A stretch of 11,464 bases of DNA. Origin: JBFKPQ01 sp041628225. GTDB lineage: Bacteria > Actinomycetota > Acidimicrobiia > Spongiisociales > JAENVV01. Location of the stretch: NCBI GenBank assembly GCA_041628225.1, contig JBFKPQ010000075.1, positions 1-11,464 of the forward strand, written 5' to 3'. Below are positions 5,837-11,464 of the stretch, in pieces (position 1 is the stretch's first letter; every line of letters begins with the position of its first letter). The translations under genes were made by a program, and so were the position numbers. Below the pieces are notes generated by a model. The model saw only the letters and a list, made by a program, of their open reading frames with translations, had not been told where the DNA came from and ran no database searches.

Positions 5837-6402
5837 CGGAGCAGGTCTGCCAGGGCGCGCACGGCGCGGCTGCGATGCGACATCTGGTTCTTCTCGGCAA
5901 CGGGGATCTCGGCCAGCGTTCGTCCATCCACCTCGAAGACCGGGTCGTACCCAAACCCGCCCGAGCCGCGACGCGATGGTGCGATCCGACCTTCCAGGAC
6001 GCCTTCGACCGCGACCTCGCGCGCACCGTCGACGAACGCGGCAACAGTGCGAAACCGGGCCGACCGATCAGCGACGCCAGCGAGGGCCGACAGCAGCGCG
6101 GTGACATTGTCCTCGTATGTGGCCTCGGGCCCCGCGAACCGAGCCGTCAGGACTCCAGGGGCGCCGTCGAGTGCGTCCACCTCCAAGCCGGTGTCGTCGG
6201 CGATGGCGGGCAGCCCGGTGGCGGCGTGCACGGCACGCGCCTTCAACAGGGCGTTCTCGGTCAGTGTCGCGCCATCCTCCACGACATCGGGCCAGTCGAG
6301 ATCGGCCACCAGCGCCCCGACGATGCCCGAGTCGACGAGGATCGCCTCCATCTCCGCGATCTTGTCGGGGTTCTTGGAGGCGACGACGGCCCGATCGATC
6401 AC
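5785..6402 (-). CDS. rdgB: XTP/dITP diphosphatase (RdgB/HAM1 family)
   Basis: House-cleaning pyrophosphatase that hydrolyses ITP, dITP and XTP to the monophosphate, keeping deaminated purines out of nucleic acids. 205 residues. Family motifs: ASKNPDK (8–14) at the substrate-binding N-terminus, TENALLKA (48–55), ADDTGLEVDALDGAPG (68–83), GGFGYDP (148–154) and KNQMSHR (171–177). The start is GTG at 6402, overlapping the rph stop as GTGA (6399–6402), so translation is probably coupled. The last 17 codons (189–205) run antisense through tRNA-Leu, and the TAA stop (5787–5785) is complementary to its anticodon loop. The tail beyond ADLLR is therefore tRNA-derived and likely not needed for the fold. 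Last gene of the seven-gene operon; the rph–rdgB order matches Mycobacterium Rv1340–Rv1341. Confidence 0.96.
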   Translation of the reverse strand: MIDRAVVASKNPDKIAEMEAILVDSGIVGALVADLDWPDVVEDGATLTENALLKARAVHAATGLPAIADDTGLEVDALDGAPGVLTARFAGPEATYEDNVTALLSALAGVADRSARFRTVAAFVDGAREVAVEGVLEGRIAPSRRGSGGFGYDPVFEVDGRTLAEIPVAEKNQMSHRSRAVRALADLLRADGGTRTHNGRAPTRT

Positions 6403-7106
6403 AGCCCCAGCAGGTCCCGCTGTGCGGCGGTGAGCTCGACGATGCCGGCCGTGGCCAGATCGAGGAGGCTGTCGAACTCCTGGCGCGTGAACGGTGCCCC
6501 TTCGGCGGTGCCCTGCACCTCGACGAGCAGCCCGCGCCCCGTCATCACCACGTTCATGTCGACGTCTGCGGCCACATCGTCGACGTAATCCAGGTCGAGT
6601 CGGGCTTCTCCGTCAACGAGGCCCACGGAGATGGCGGCCACGGTGTCGACGAACGGGAGCTCGGCCAGTGTTCCAGCGGCTCGGGCCTCCGTGAGGGCAT
6701 CGTGGAGGGCGACGAACGCGCCGGTGATGGCGGCCGTGCGCGTTCCCCCATCGGCCTGGAGCACGTCGCAGTCGACCCGAACCATGCACCCCGGCATGGC
6801 CTTGAGGTCCACGGCCGAACGGAGCGAGCGGCCGATGAGCCGCGAGATCTCTTTGGCGCGTCCGCCCGTGTAGCTGTCGCGACGGATGCGTTCCGACGAT
6901 GAGCCCGGCAGCATGGCGTATTCGGCGGTGACCCATCCTTCGGCGGAATCGCGCATCCAGCGCGGGACTTCGTCTTCGACCGAAGCCGTGCACAGCACTC
7001 GGGTCTCACCCATTTCGATGAGGACCGATCCGGGCGTCATCGACGTGAACCCGCGGGTGATCCGCACTCGGCGTAACTCGTCTGCGGGACGTTCCCTCGC
7101 TGCCAC
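6399..7106 (-). CDS. rph: Ribonuclease PH
   Basis: Phosphorolytic 3'–5' exoribonuclease that trims tRNA 3' ends and other RNAs using inorganic phosphate; acts as a hexameric ring. With the GTG start at 7106 it has 235 residues, the family norm. AGGAG, overlapping the previous gene's stop, lies 4 nt before this GTG. The open frame continues upstream to 7295, but that part is antisense shadow of the preceding gene and has no homologous look. Motifs: ADELRRVRITRGF near the N-terminus (the common DGR just before it is not present), GSVLIEMGETRVLCTASVE, GRAKEISRLIGRSLR, and the phosphate-site region GGTRTAAITGA. 8 nt downstream of the phosphodiesterase gene, GTGA overlap with rdgB. Confidence 0.96.
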   Translation of the reverse strand: MAARERPADELRRVRITRGFTSMTPGSVLIEMGETRVLCTASVEDEVPRWMRDSAEGWVTAEYAMLPGSSSERIRRDSYTGGRAKEISRLIGRSLRSAVDLKAMPGCMVRVDCDVLQADGGTRTAAITGAFVALHDALTEARAAGTLAELPFVDTVAAISVGLVDGEARLDLDYVDDVAADVDMNVVMTGRGLLVEVQGTAEGAPFTRQEFDSLLDLATAGIVELTAAQRDLLGL

Positions 7107-7114
7107 GATGCTCC

Positions 7115-7852
7115 TCAGTACTCGATGATCATGCCGGGTGTCGCCACCTCGACCTCGGCGCCGAACGTCTCCGCTGCCTCGGCGGCCGATCGACGGAGGT
7201 CCAGCGTAGGCCAGAGGTGCGTCAAGACCGGACGGGCAACGGCAGCCGACCTGGCCAGCTCCCCCGCTTCGCGGGCCGTGAGATGGTGTGGCCACGGCTT
7301 GGTCGCCCCCTGATACGTCGCCTCCGCCAACAGTGTGTCGACGCCCTCGAAGAACGTCGCCAGGTCCACGCCAGGACCGGTGTCCGACGTGTAGCCGATC
7401 GCGGCGTCGGGGCCGTCGAGGCGAACCGCCACGGTGGGGACCGGGTGGTCGGTTGCTGCGAACGTCATCGAGATCCCCGGCAGTTCGACCCCAAGACCCG
7501 GTACGGCGTCGACGAAGGCCAGCGCCTCGAACACGGCACTGCCTGCGCGGCCCACGAACGCTTCGAGTCGTTCACGGACGGCCGCAGGCGCATACGTCGG
7601 AACCGGCCCGAGTTCGGGGGTTCCGTAGCGGCGCGCATAGGCGAAACCCAGCACGTCGAGACAGTGGTCGGCGTGTTCGTGCGAGAGCACGATCGCGTCG
7701 ACGAGGGAAGGGTCCGCGGCCGCCTGCAGGGCTGCAAACGTGCCGGAGCCTGCATCCACCCACACCGTGGCGCCGCCTTCGACGAGGTAGCCCGACGCCG
7801 GGGCGCCGGGGGTCGGGTAGGTGCCATTGCACCCGAGCACGGTGAGACGCAT
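7115..7852 (-). CDS. Metallo-beta-lactamase-fold hydrolase, Rv1339-like (probable cyclic-nucleotide phosphodiesterase)
   Basis: 245 residues from ATG at 7852. Two-metal MBL-fold motif SHEHADH (57–63) plus downstream metal-ligand candidates in ATDHPVPT, TSDTGPG and LTHLWPT; an N-terminal G-x-N-G-TYPTPG loop and an aspartate-rich WVDAGSGT strand are typical of the RNase Z-like branch. Known: Mycobacterium Rv1339, described as an atypical cAMP phosphodiesterase, lies next to rph and rdgB in the same order. Inference: this is its orthologue and lowers cAMP in the cytoplasm. A tRNase Z role is less likely because the neighbourhood matches Rv1339, but sequence alone does not exclude it. The gene starts 11 nt after the JAMM peptidase gene with no clear Shine-Dalgarno, suggesting coupled translation. 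Confidence 0.85.
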   Translation of the reverse strand: MRLTVLGCNGTYPTPGAPASGYLVEGGATVWVDAGSGTFAALQAAADPSLVDAIVLSHEHADHCLDVLGFAYARRYGTPELGPVPTYAPAAVRERLEAFVGRAGSAVFEALAFVDAVPGLGVELPGISMTFAATDHPVPTVAVRLDGPDAAIGYTSDTGPGVDLATFFEGVDTLLAEATYQGATKPWPHHLTAREAGELARSAAVARPVLTHLWPTLDLRRSAAEAAETFGAEVEVATPGMIIEY

Positions 7853-7863
7853 CGGCCGGCAGT

Positions 7864-8265
7864 CTACGTTGGCGACGCGACGGAGAGGCGCAGGCGTTCG
7901 GATCGCCGCCCGCGGAATCGGAAAGCCGCCACGCCGTCCTCCCCCACGATGACCTGCAGCCAGGTCGGGTCGCCGGCCTCGGCGATGTCGATCGGCGAGG
8001 GGACGGCAAGACCGGCCGGATGCGAATGAAACACGCCGCCGATGTCCCATCCTTGGCGTTCGGCGTGGCGGAGGGCACCGAAGTGCTCCACCGGGTCGAT
8101 CACGAAACGCACCTCCGAGTCGGCGGTGTTCGTGAGGGCATAGACGAACCGGACCTTGCCGGCACGATCGACGGCGAGCAGCCCACACGCCTCGACAGGA
8201 TGCGCGTAGCGGGCGTGGGCTCGCATCGCATCGATCATCTCGGCGTGGAACTCCGCCGACGTCAC
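7864..8265 (-). CDS. JAMM/MPN zinc peptidase, Mec-like
   Basis: 133 residues from a GTG at 8265 that overlaps the pdxH stop as GTGA (8262–8265). The complete JAMM motif is present: Glu25 in VEACGLL, His80 and His82 in HSHP, Ser90 and Asp93 in PSPID, making a zinc metallopeptidase fold. Bacterial members include M. tuberculosis Mec (Rv1334), which releases cysteine from the ubiquitin-like CysO carrier. In Mycobacterium Mec also lies upstream of the Rv1339–rph–rdgB block. Inference: it acts on a ubiquitin-like sulfur carrier or its conjugate. cysO, cysM, the rhomboid gene and murI that separate these genes in Mycobacterium are absent here. The frame is open further upstream to 8388, but that region is inside pdxH and not part of the domain. 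Confidence 0.88.
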   Translation of the reverse strand: MTSAEFHAEMIDAMRAHARYAHPVEACGLLAVDRAGKVRFVYALTNTADSEVRFVIDPVEHFGALRHAERQGWDIGGVFHSHPAGLAVPSPIDIAEAGDPTWLQVIVGEDGVAAFRFRGRRSERLRLSVASPT

Positions 8266-8888
8266 GGCGCCAGGCGATGGTGGCTCCACGATCCGGCATC
8301 GTGCGTGAACACGATGCGATCGTGGAGCCGGTTGGGCTGACCCTGCCAGAACTCGATGCGATCCGGCACCAGCCGGAAACCACCCCACTCGGGGGGCCGC
8401 TCGACCGTCCGGCCTGCGAAGCGCCGCTCGGCAGCCGCGTACGCGTCGGCCAGCACCGCCCGGCTGGCGACCCGACGACTCTGCTCAGATGCCCATGCCG
8501 CCAGTTGTGCACCGCGCGGCCGCGACGCGAAGTAGGCGTCGGACTCGGCGGACGTCACCGGTTCGACCGCACCCGACACGCGGACCTGCCGATGCAGCGG
8601 AAGCCAGACGAAGCAGGCTTCCGCCACCGGGCGCCCGGCCAGTTCGTCGCCCTTGGCGCTCGCATAGTTGGTGTAGAACACGAAGCCGGTCTCGTCGACG
8701 TCTTTGAGGAGCACGGCCCGAGCGCGCGGGCGGTGTGAGGCGTCGACGGTGGCGAGCACCATCGCATTGGCTTCGGGCACCGCGCCGGCGGCCTCACCGA
8801 GCCAGATACGGAACTGGGCGATCGGGTCGGCGGCCAGGTCTGCTGCTGACAGGCCGGGACTCTGGTATTCGACGCGCTCGGGTTCCAT
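8262..8888 (-). CDS. pdxH: Pyridoxamine/pyridoxine 5'-phosphate oxidase
   Basis: FMN enzyme oxidising pyridoxine or pyridoxamine 5'-phosphate to pyridoxal 5'-phosphate with O2, last step of salvage and de novo PLP supply. 208 residues from ATG at 8888. Motifs: RARAVLLK (55–62) and FVFYTNYASAKGDEL (69–83) for FMN phosphate, LHRQVRVSG (98–106), SRPRGAQLAAWASEQS (122–137), EFWQGQPNRLHDR (179–191) and the invariant C-terminal RLAP. The ATG shares one base with the previous stop (TGATG, 8890–8886) and has GGAGG 4 nt upstream. The open frame extends upstream to 9731 only as shadow of the preceding gene. Context: its neighbours include a ThDP enzyme and a peptidase linked in other actinobacteria to PLP-dependent cysteine synthesis. 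Confidence 0.96.
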   Translation of the reverse strand: MEPERVEYQSPGLSAADLAADPIAQFRIWLGEAAGAVPEANAMVLATVDASHRPRARAVLLKDVDETGFVFYTNYASAKGDELAGRPVAEACFVWLPLHRQVRVSGAVEPVTSAESDAYFASRPRGAQLAAWASEQSRRVASRAVLADAYAAAERRFAGRTVERPPEWGGFRLVPDRIEFWQGQPNRLHDRIVFTHDAGSWSHHRLAP

Positions 8889-10366
8889 CACACCTCCATC
8901 CTCGCCTCGACGAGCCGGGGTCCGCGCACGTCGCTGGACAACGCTCGCTCGAGGGCCGCGGCATCCTCGACCGCAGTGGCATCGACTCCGTGACCCCGGG
9001 CGAGCGCCACCCAATCGAGACCGTCGATGTCGGTCAGCTCGGCCGCACCCTCCAGGCCCGCCCGGGCCGCCTCGTAGCGAAGGATCCGATACTGCCGATT
9101 GGAGGCGACGAGGACGGTGACGTCGAGGTCGTATCGCGCCATCGTCCACAGCGCCTGGAGGGTGTACATCCCGGCGCCATCGGCCTCGAAGGCCAGCACG
9201 GGTCGATTGGGCGCCGCGATGGCGGCGCCCACGGCGGCGGGCAGCCCGAAGCCCAGCGACCCTCCGGTCAAAGTCAGGTGGGTGAAGGGCGCCGAGCCGT
9301 GGGACGCCTCGTAAAACGGCAGTCCGGCCGTGTTGGCTTCGTCGACGACGATCGACCCGGGCCGCACGGACCGCGCCAGTGCGCCTCCCAACGAGGCCGG
9401 CGTGATCGGGCCGGATACCGCCGGGGGCAGTGTCCGCGGCGTCTCGGCGGGTCGGTCGCCCAGCTTCGCAGCCAACTCCTCGAGTGCCGCGACGGCATCG
9501 CCCTCCGGCACGCACACGTCCACGACGGCACACCCGTCCGGGACCAGAGAGTGCGGGAGGCCCGGGTAGCCGAAGAATGCCACCGGAGACCGCGCCCCCA
9601 CGAGCAAGAGGTGCTCCGACCCGTCGAGCATGTCGAGCGCCGGGCGTGGGAAATAGGGCAGCCGGTCGACCACGGGAACGGCCACTCCGCGTTCGATCTT
9701 CGCCGGAAACGTCTCGGCGATCAGCCGGCATCCGGTGCCCGCCCGCAGCCGGGCCGCGGCAGCCAGGCCGGCTTCGGACAACGCGCGGCCGCCGAGCAAC
9801 AGGGTCGCGGGCCCCGATGCCAGCGCCTCCACCGCTCCCCCTACGTCGCCGGAGGGCTCGACGGTCTCCGGGCGCAGAGCCGTTCGGTGGGTCGCCGGCC
9901 CTTCTTGGAGGTCGGCGGGGACGACGATCGTCGTGGGTTCGTCGTCTCCCAGCGCGGCGACCGCAGCATCGACGGCTTCGTGCGGCGTGGTGGCTCGAGT
10001 CATCCGACCCCCGATGCTGGGCATGTCGGAGGCGAGGGGTGGGTCGTACGGGGCGTGCGCGAGCGTGTGATCACCGACGACGCCGATCACGCGCGACCCC
10101 GCCCGGCGCGCATTGTGGAGGTTCGCCAACGCGTTGGCCAGGCCCGGACCGAGGTGGAGAAGGGTGGCGGCGGGCCGTCCGGCGATCCGGAAGTATCCGT
10201 CCGCGGCTCCCGAGGCCACGCCCTCTTGGAGCACGAGGTACGGGTCGACACCGGCCACGGCGTCGAGCGCTGCGACGAAGGCCAGTTCGGTCGTTCCCGG
10301 ATTGGCGAACCACGTGTCGACGCCTCCGGTCGCCAGCGTGCGAACGACCGCCTCGGCGACGTTCAC
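8888..10366 (-). CDS. ThDP-dependent enzyme, acetolactate synthase large-subunit-like
   Basis: 492 residues from GTG at 10366, which overlaps the previous stop as GTGA (10363–10366). Domain order is that of the pyruvate decarboxylase/acetohydroxyacid synthase superfamily: N-terminal Pyr domain with ANPGTTEL and the catalytic Glu48 in LQEGVASGAADGYFR, a central domain, then the PP domain with LTGGSLGFGLPAAVGAA and the diphosphate/Mg motif EADGAG (394–399) to Asn423 in ASN. The motif has ADG where most relatives have GDG. It is shorter than true IlvB (about 550 or more), and no small regulatory subunit follows. Resembles proteins annotated as acetolactate synthase-like or IlvX, whose substrate is not settled; benzoylformate decarboxylase-type chemistry is an alternative. 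No leader, tail or membrane segments. Confidence 0.85.
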   Translation of the reverse strand: MNVAEAVVRTLATGGVDTWFANPGTTELAFVAALDAVAGVDPYLVLQEGVASGAADGYFRIAGRPAATLLHLGPGLANALANLHNARRAGSRVIGVVGDHTLAHAPYDPPLASDMPSIGGRMTRATTPHEAVDAAVAALGDDEPTTIVVPADLQEGPATHRTALRPETVEPSGDVGGAVEALASGPATLLLGGRALSEAGLAAAARLRAGTGCRLIAETFPAKIERGVAVPVVDRLPYFPRPALDMLDGSEHLLLVGARSPVAFFGYPGLPHSLVPDGCAVVDVCVPEGDAVAALEELAAKLGDRPAETPRTLPPAVSGPITPASLGGALARSVRPGSIVVDEANTAGLPFYEASHGSAPFTHLTLTGGSLGFGLPAAVGAAIAAPNRPVLAFEADGAGMYTLQALWTMARYDLDVTVLVASNRQYRILRYEAARAGLEGAAELTDIDGLDWVALARGHGVDATAVEDAAALERALSSDVRGPRLVEARMEV

Positions 10367-11019
10367 AAGACGGACACGTGCCAGAACACCACGAGGAAAT
10401 GCAGCACGGAGCCGGTGACGACGAGGACGTGGAAGACCTCGTGGTACGAGAACACCCGCGGAAACAGCCGAGGCCGCCTGGTGGCGAACGCGATCATGCC
10501 GATCGTGTAGGCGACGCCTCCGGCAAGCACGAGCACCAGCGCGCCGGTCGAGAGCGACCGCGCCATCTCGGGCAGGATGGCAAGTGCCGCCCACCCCATG
10601 AGGGTCGCCAGCGTGATCGTGAACCACACCCGCACCTGTGGCCAGGCGAACTTCTGAACGATGCCGACGACCGCCGCCGTCCACACGCCGATGAGGGTTC
10701 CGATGCGCCAGCCGCCATCGAGCACGTTCACGGCGAACGGCGTGTACGAGCCGGCGATGAGCACGAGGATCATGGAGTGGTCGAGCTGTTGGAACCGCGC
10801 CTTCCACACCGGCCGCCACGGAACCGAGTGATACAGCGAGCTCGTGGTGTACAGCGCGACGAGCGACGCTCCGAAGACCACCATCGACCAGAGCCGCGGG
10901 CCGTCGCCGATGCTGCGGACGACGAGCACGACGAGTCCGGCCACCGAGACCACGGCCGCGGCTCCGTGCAGCATGCCCCGGACGGGGTTCTGCATCTTTC
11001 CGAGTGTCAGGCGTTCCAC
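10363..11019 (-). CDS. Hemolysin III / PAQR-family seven-helix membrane protein
   Basis: 218 residues, strongly hydrophobic with about seven membrane helices. Family motifs for the buried metal site: Ser60-x-x-x-His64 in TSSLYH, Asp80-His81 in QLDHS, and His193 with His197 in YHEVFH. Bacterial TrhA/hemolysin III proteins belong to the PAQR superfamily; the hemolysin name is historical and a role in membrane lipid homeostasis has been proposed. The start is probably GTG at 11019: TAGCCT (minus, 11032–11027) ends 7 nt before it, which would make a leaderless message. An alternative is ATG at residue 9, preceded by GGAAAG. First gene of the operon running to rdgB; overlaps the ThDP enzyme gene by 4 nt. 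Confidence 0.92.
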   Translation of the reverse strand: MERLTLGKMQNPVRGMLHGAAAVVSVAGLVVLVVRSIGDGPRLWSMVVFGASLVALYTTSSLYHSVPWRPVWKARFQQLDHSMILVLIAGSYTPFAVNVLDGGWRIGTLIGVWTAAVVGIVQKFAWPQVRVWFTITLATLMGWAALAILPEMARSLSTGALVLVLAGGVAYTIGMIAFATRRPRLFPRVFSYHEVFHVLVVTGSVLHFLVVFWHVSVL

Positions 11020-11026
11020 GGACGCC

Positions 11027-11057
11027 AGGCTAGACGGGACGCGGCGGTTGCTACCGT
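11027..11057. promoter_or_regulatory. Face-to-face promoter candidates in a 46-bp divergent gap
   Basis: TAGCCT on the minus strand (11032–11027) lies 7 nt before the GTG of the hemolysin III gene. TACCGT on the plus strand (11052–11057) lies 8 nt before the ATG of the DUF983 gene. Both fit TAnnnT and put transcription start at or near the start codon, so both messages may be leaderless. A 17-nt spacer places each -35 on top of the other gene's -10; no strong -35 is visible. Confidence 0.45.
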
Positions 11058-11065
11058 CGCGAGCG

Positions 11066-11449
11066 ATGGTCCGGTTTCGACGAGCCCTGGCGCGACGGTG
11101 TCCCCGATGTGGCGGCGACGGTCTGTTCTCCGGATGGTGGTCGATGGCGGACGACTGTCCGAGCTGTGGCCATCGCTTCGAGCGTGACCCCGGCTATTGG
11201 TTGGGAGCCATGATCATCAACACCGCGGTGGCGATCAGCTCGTTCCTGGTCGTGTTCGTGGCGATCATGGTCGTGACGTGGCCGGACGTACCGTGGCGGG
11301 CCGCGCTCGTCGTCACGCTCGTGTTGAACCTGGTGGTGCCGGTGGTCTTCTATCCATGGTCCAAGACGCTGTTCGTGGCGTTGGACCTGTCGGTGCGGCC
11401 CGTGTCACCCGAAGAGGCGGAGGCGGCTTCGCGGCGGCGCATGGCCTGA
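11066..11449 (+). CDS. DUF983 family zinc-ribbon membrane protein
   Basis: 127 residues from ATG at 11066. The N-terminal cytoplasmic zinc ribbon has Cys12-x-x-Cys15 and Cys31-x-x-Cys34 (CPRC, CPSC), followed by the family phrase HRFERDPGYWLGAM. Two membrane helices lie at about 46–71 and 79–101, then a short charged tail (EEAEAASRRRMA). DUF983 proteins have no settled function; they often occur near respiratory or membrane genes. The frame is open further upstream, but that runs antisense through the hemolysin III gene and is not part of the protein. Divergent from the seven-gene operon with 46 bp between starts. Nothing else is visible in the 15 bases to the window end. Confidence 0.9.
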   Translation: MVRFRRALARRCPRCGGDGLFSGWWSMADDCPSCGHRFERDPGYWLGAMIINTAVAISSFLVVFVAIMVVTWPDVPWRAALVVTLVLNLVVPVVFYPWSKTLFVALDLSVRPVSPEEAEAASRRRMA

Positions 11450-11464
11450 TGCGGACCGGCCGAC

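Noticed and set aside
7107..7295. N-terminal extension of rph
   Set aside because: The extra 63 residues are shadow of the upstream gene; the GTG at 7106 has a Shine-Dalgarno and gives normal family length.
8735..11187. Two very long plus-strand open frames (8735–10510 and 9430–11187)
   Set aside because: Both are antisense to the ThDP enzyme, pdxH and hemolysin III genes, are Arg/Pro/Gly-rich without motifs, and would conflict with well supported families.

Overview
The window is high-GC bacterial chromosome that reads as an actinobacterium. I would guess class Acidimicrobiia, with modest confidence. Reasons: the tRNA–tig–clpP–clpX layout, a gene block syntenic with Mycobacterium Rv1334/Rv1339–Rv1341, many GTG starts with 4-nt overlaps, and probable leaderless promoters of TAnnnT type. 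No transposase, phage gene, integrase or CRISPR array is visible. Nearly everything is housekeeping, with one surface or secreted protein at the left edge.

Left part, minus strand, read right to left. Four tRNA genes (Pro-TGG, Gly-TCC, Arg-TCT, His-GTG; 5196 down to 4821) precede the protein-quality operon tig (4735–3386), clpP (3389–2769), clpX (2759–1491). tig starts at TTG, tig and clpP overlap by ATGA, and clpP and clpX are 9 nt apart. Only one clpP lies here, where most actinobacteria have two. After clpX come two perfect hairpins, then a promoter, a palindrome-rich leader of about 160 nt, and a secreted protein gene (1211 to beyond base 1). That protein has a signal peptide, a SpaA/prealbumin-like domain and at least two 88-residue modules, nearly identical at DNA level with only silent differences. 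It has no stop inside the window, so it is easily missed.

Middle part (5197–5836), plus strand. A tRNA-like element (about 5269–5352) has its own promoter-like boxes, a perfect 10-bp closing stem, a canonical T-loop and an encoded CCA, but no convincing D or anticodon arm. It is followed by terminator-like hairpins, tRNA-Lys(CTT) and tRNA-Leu(TAG). The 222 bases between Lys and Leu hold only hairpins.

Right part, minus strand. A seven-gene operon runs from 11019 to 5785: hemolysin-III/PAQR membrane protein, an acetolactate-synthase-like ThDP enzyme, pdxH, a JAMM (Mec-like) peptidase, an Rv1339-like metallo-beta-lactamase-fold phosphodiesterase, rph and rdgB. Three junctions are GTGA overlaps and one is TGATG. 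The last gene, rdgB, runs antisense into tRNA-Leu, and its stop codon lies opposite that tRNA's anticodon loop. Divergent from the operon, with only 46 bp between start codons, is a small DUF983 zinc-ribbon membrane protein (11066–11449).

No wholly new multi-gene system is evident. The most unusual items are the tRNA-like element at 5269–5352, the rdgB/tRNA-Leu antisense overlap, and the structured leader plus silent-only repeats of the secreted protein gene.
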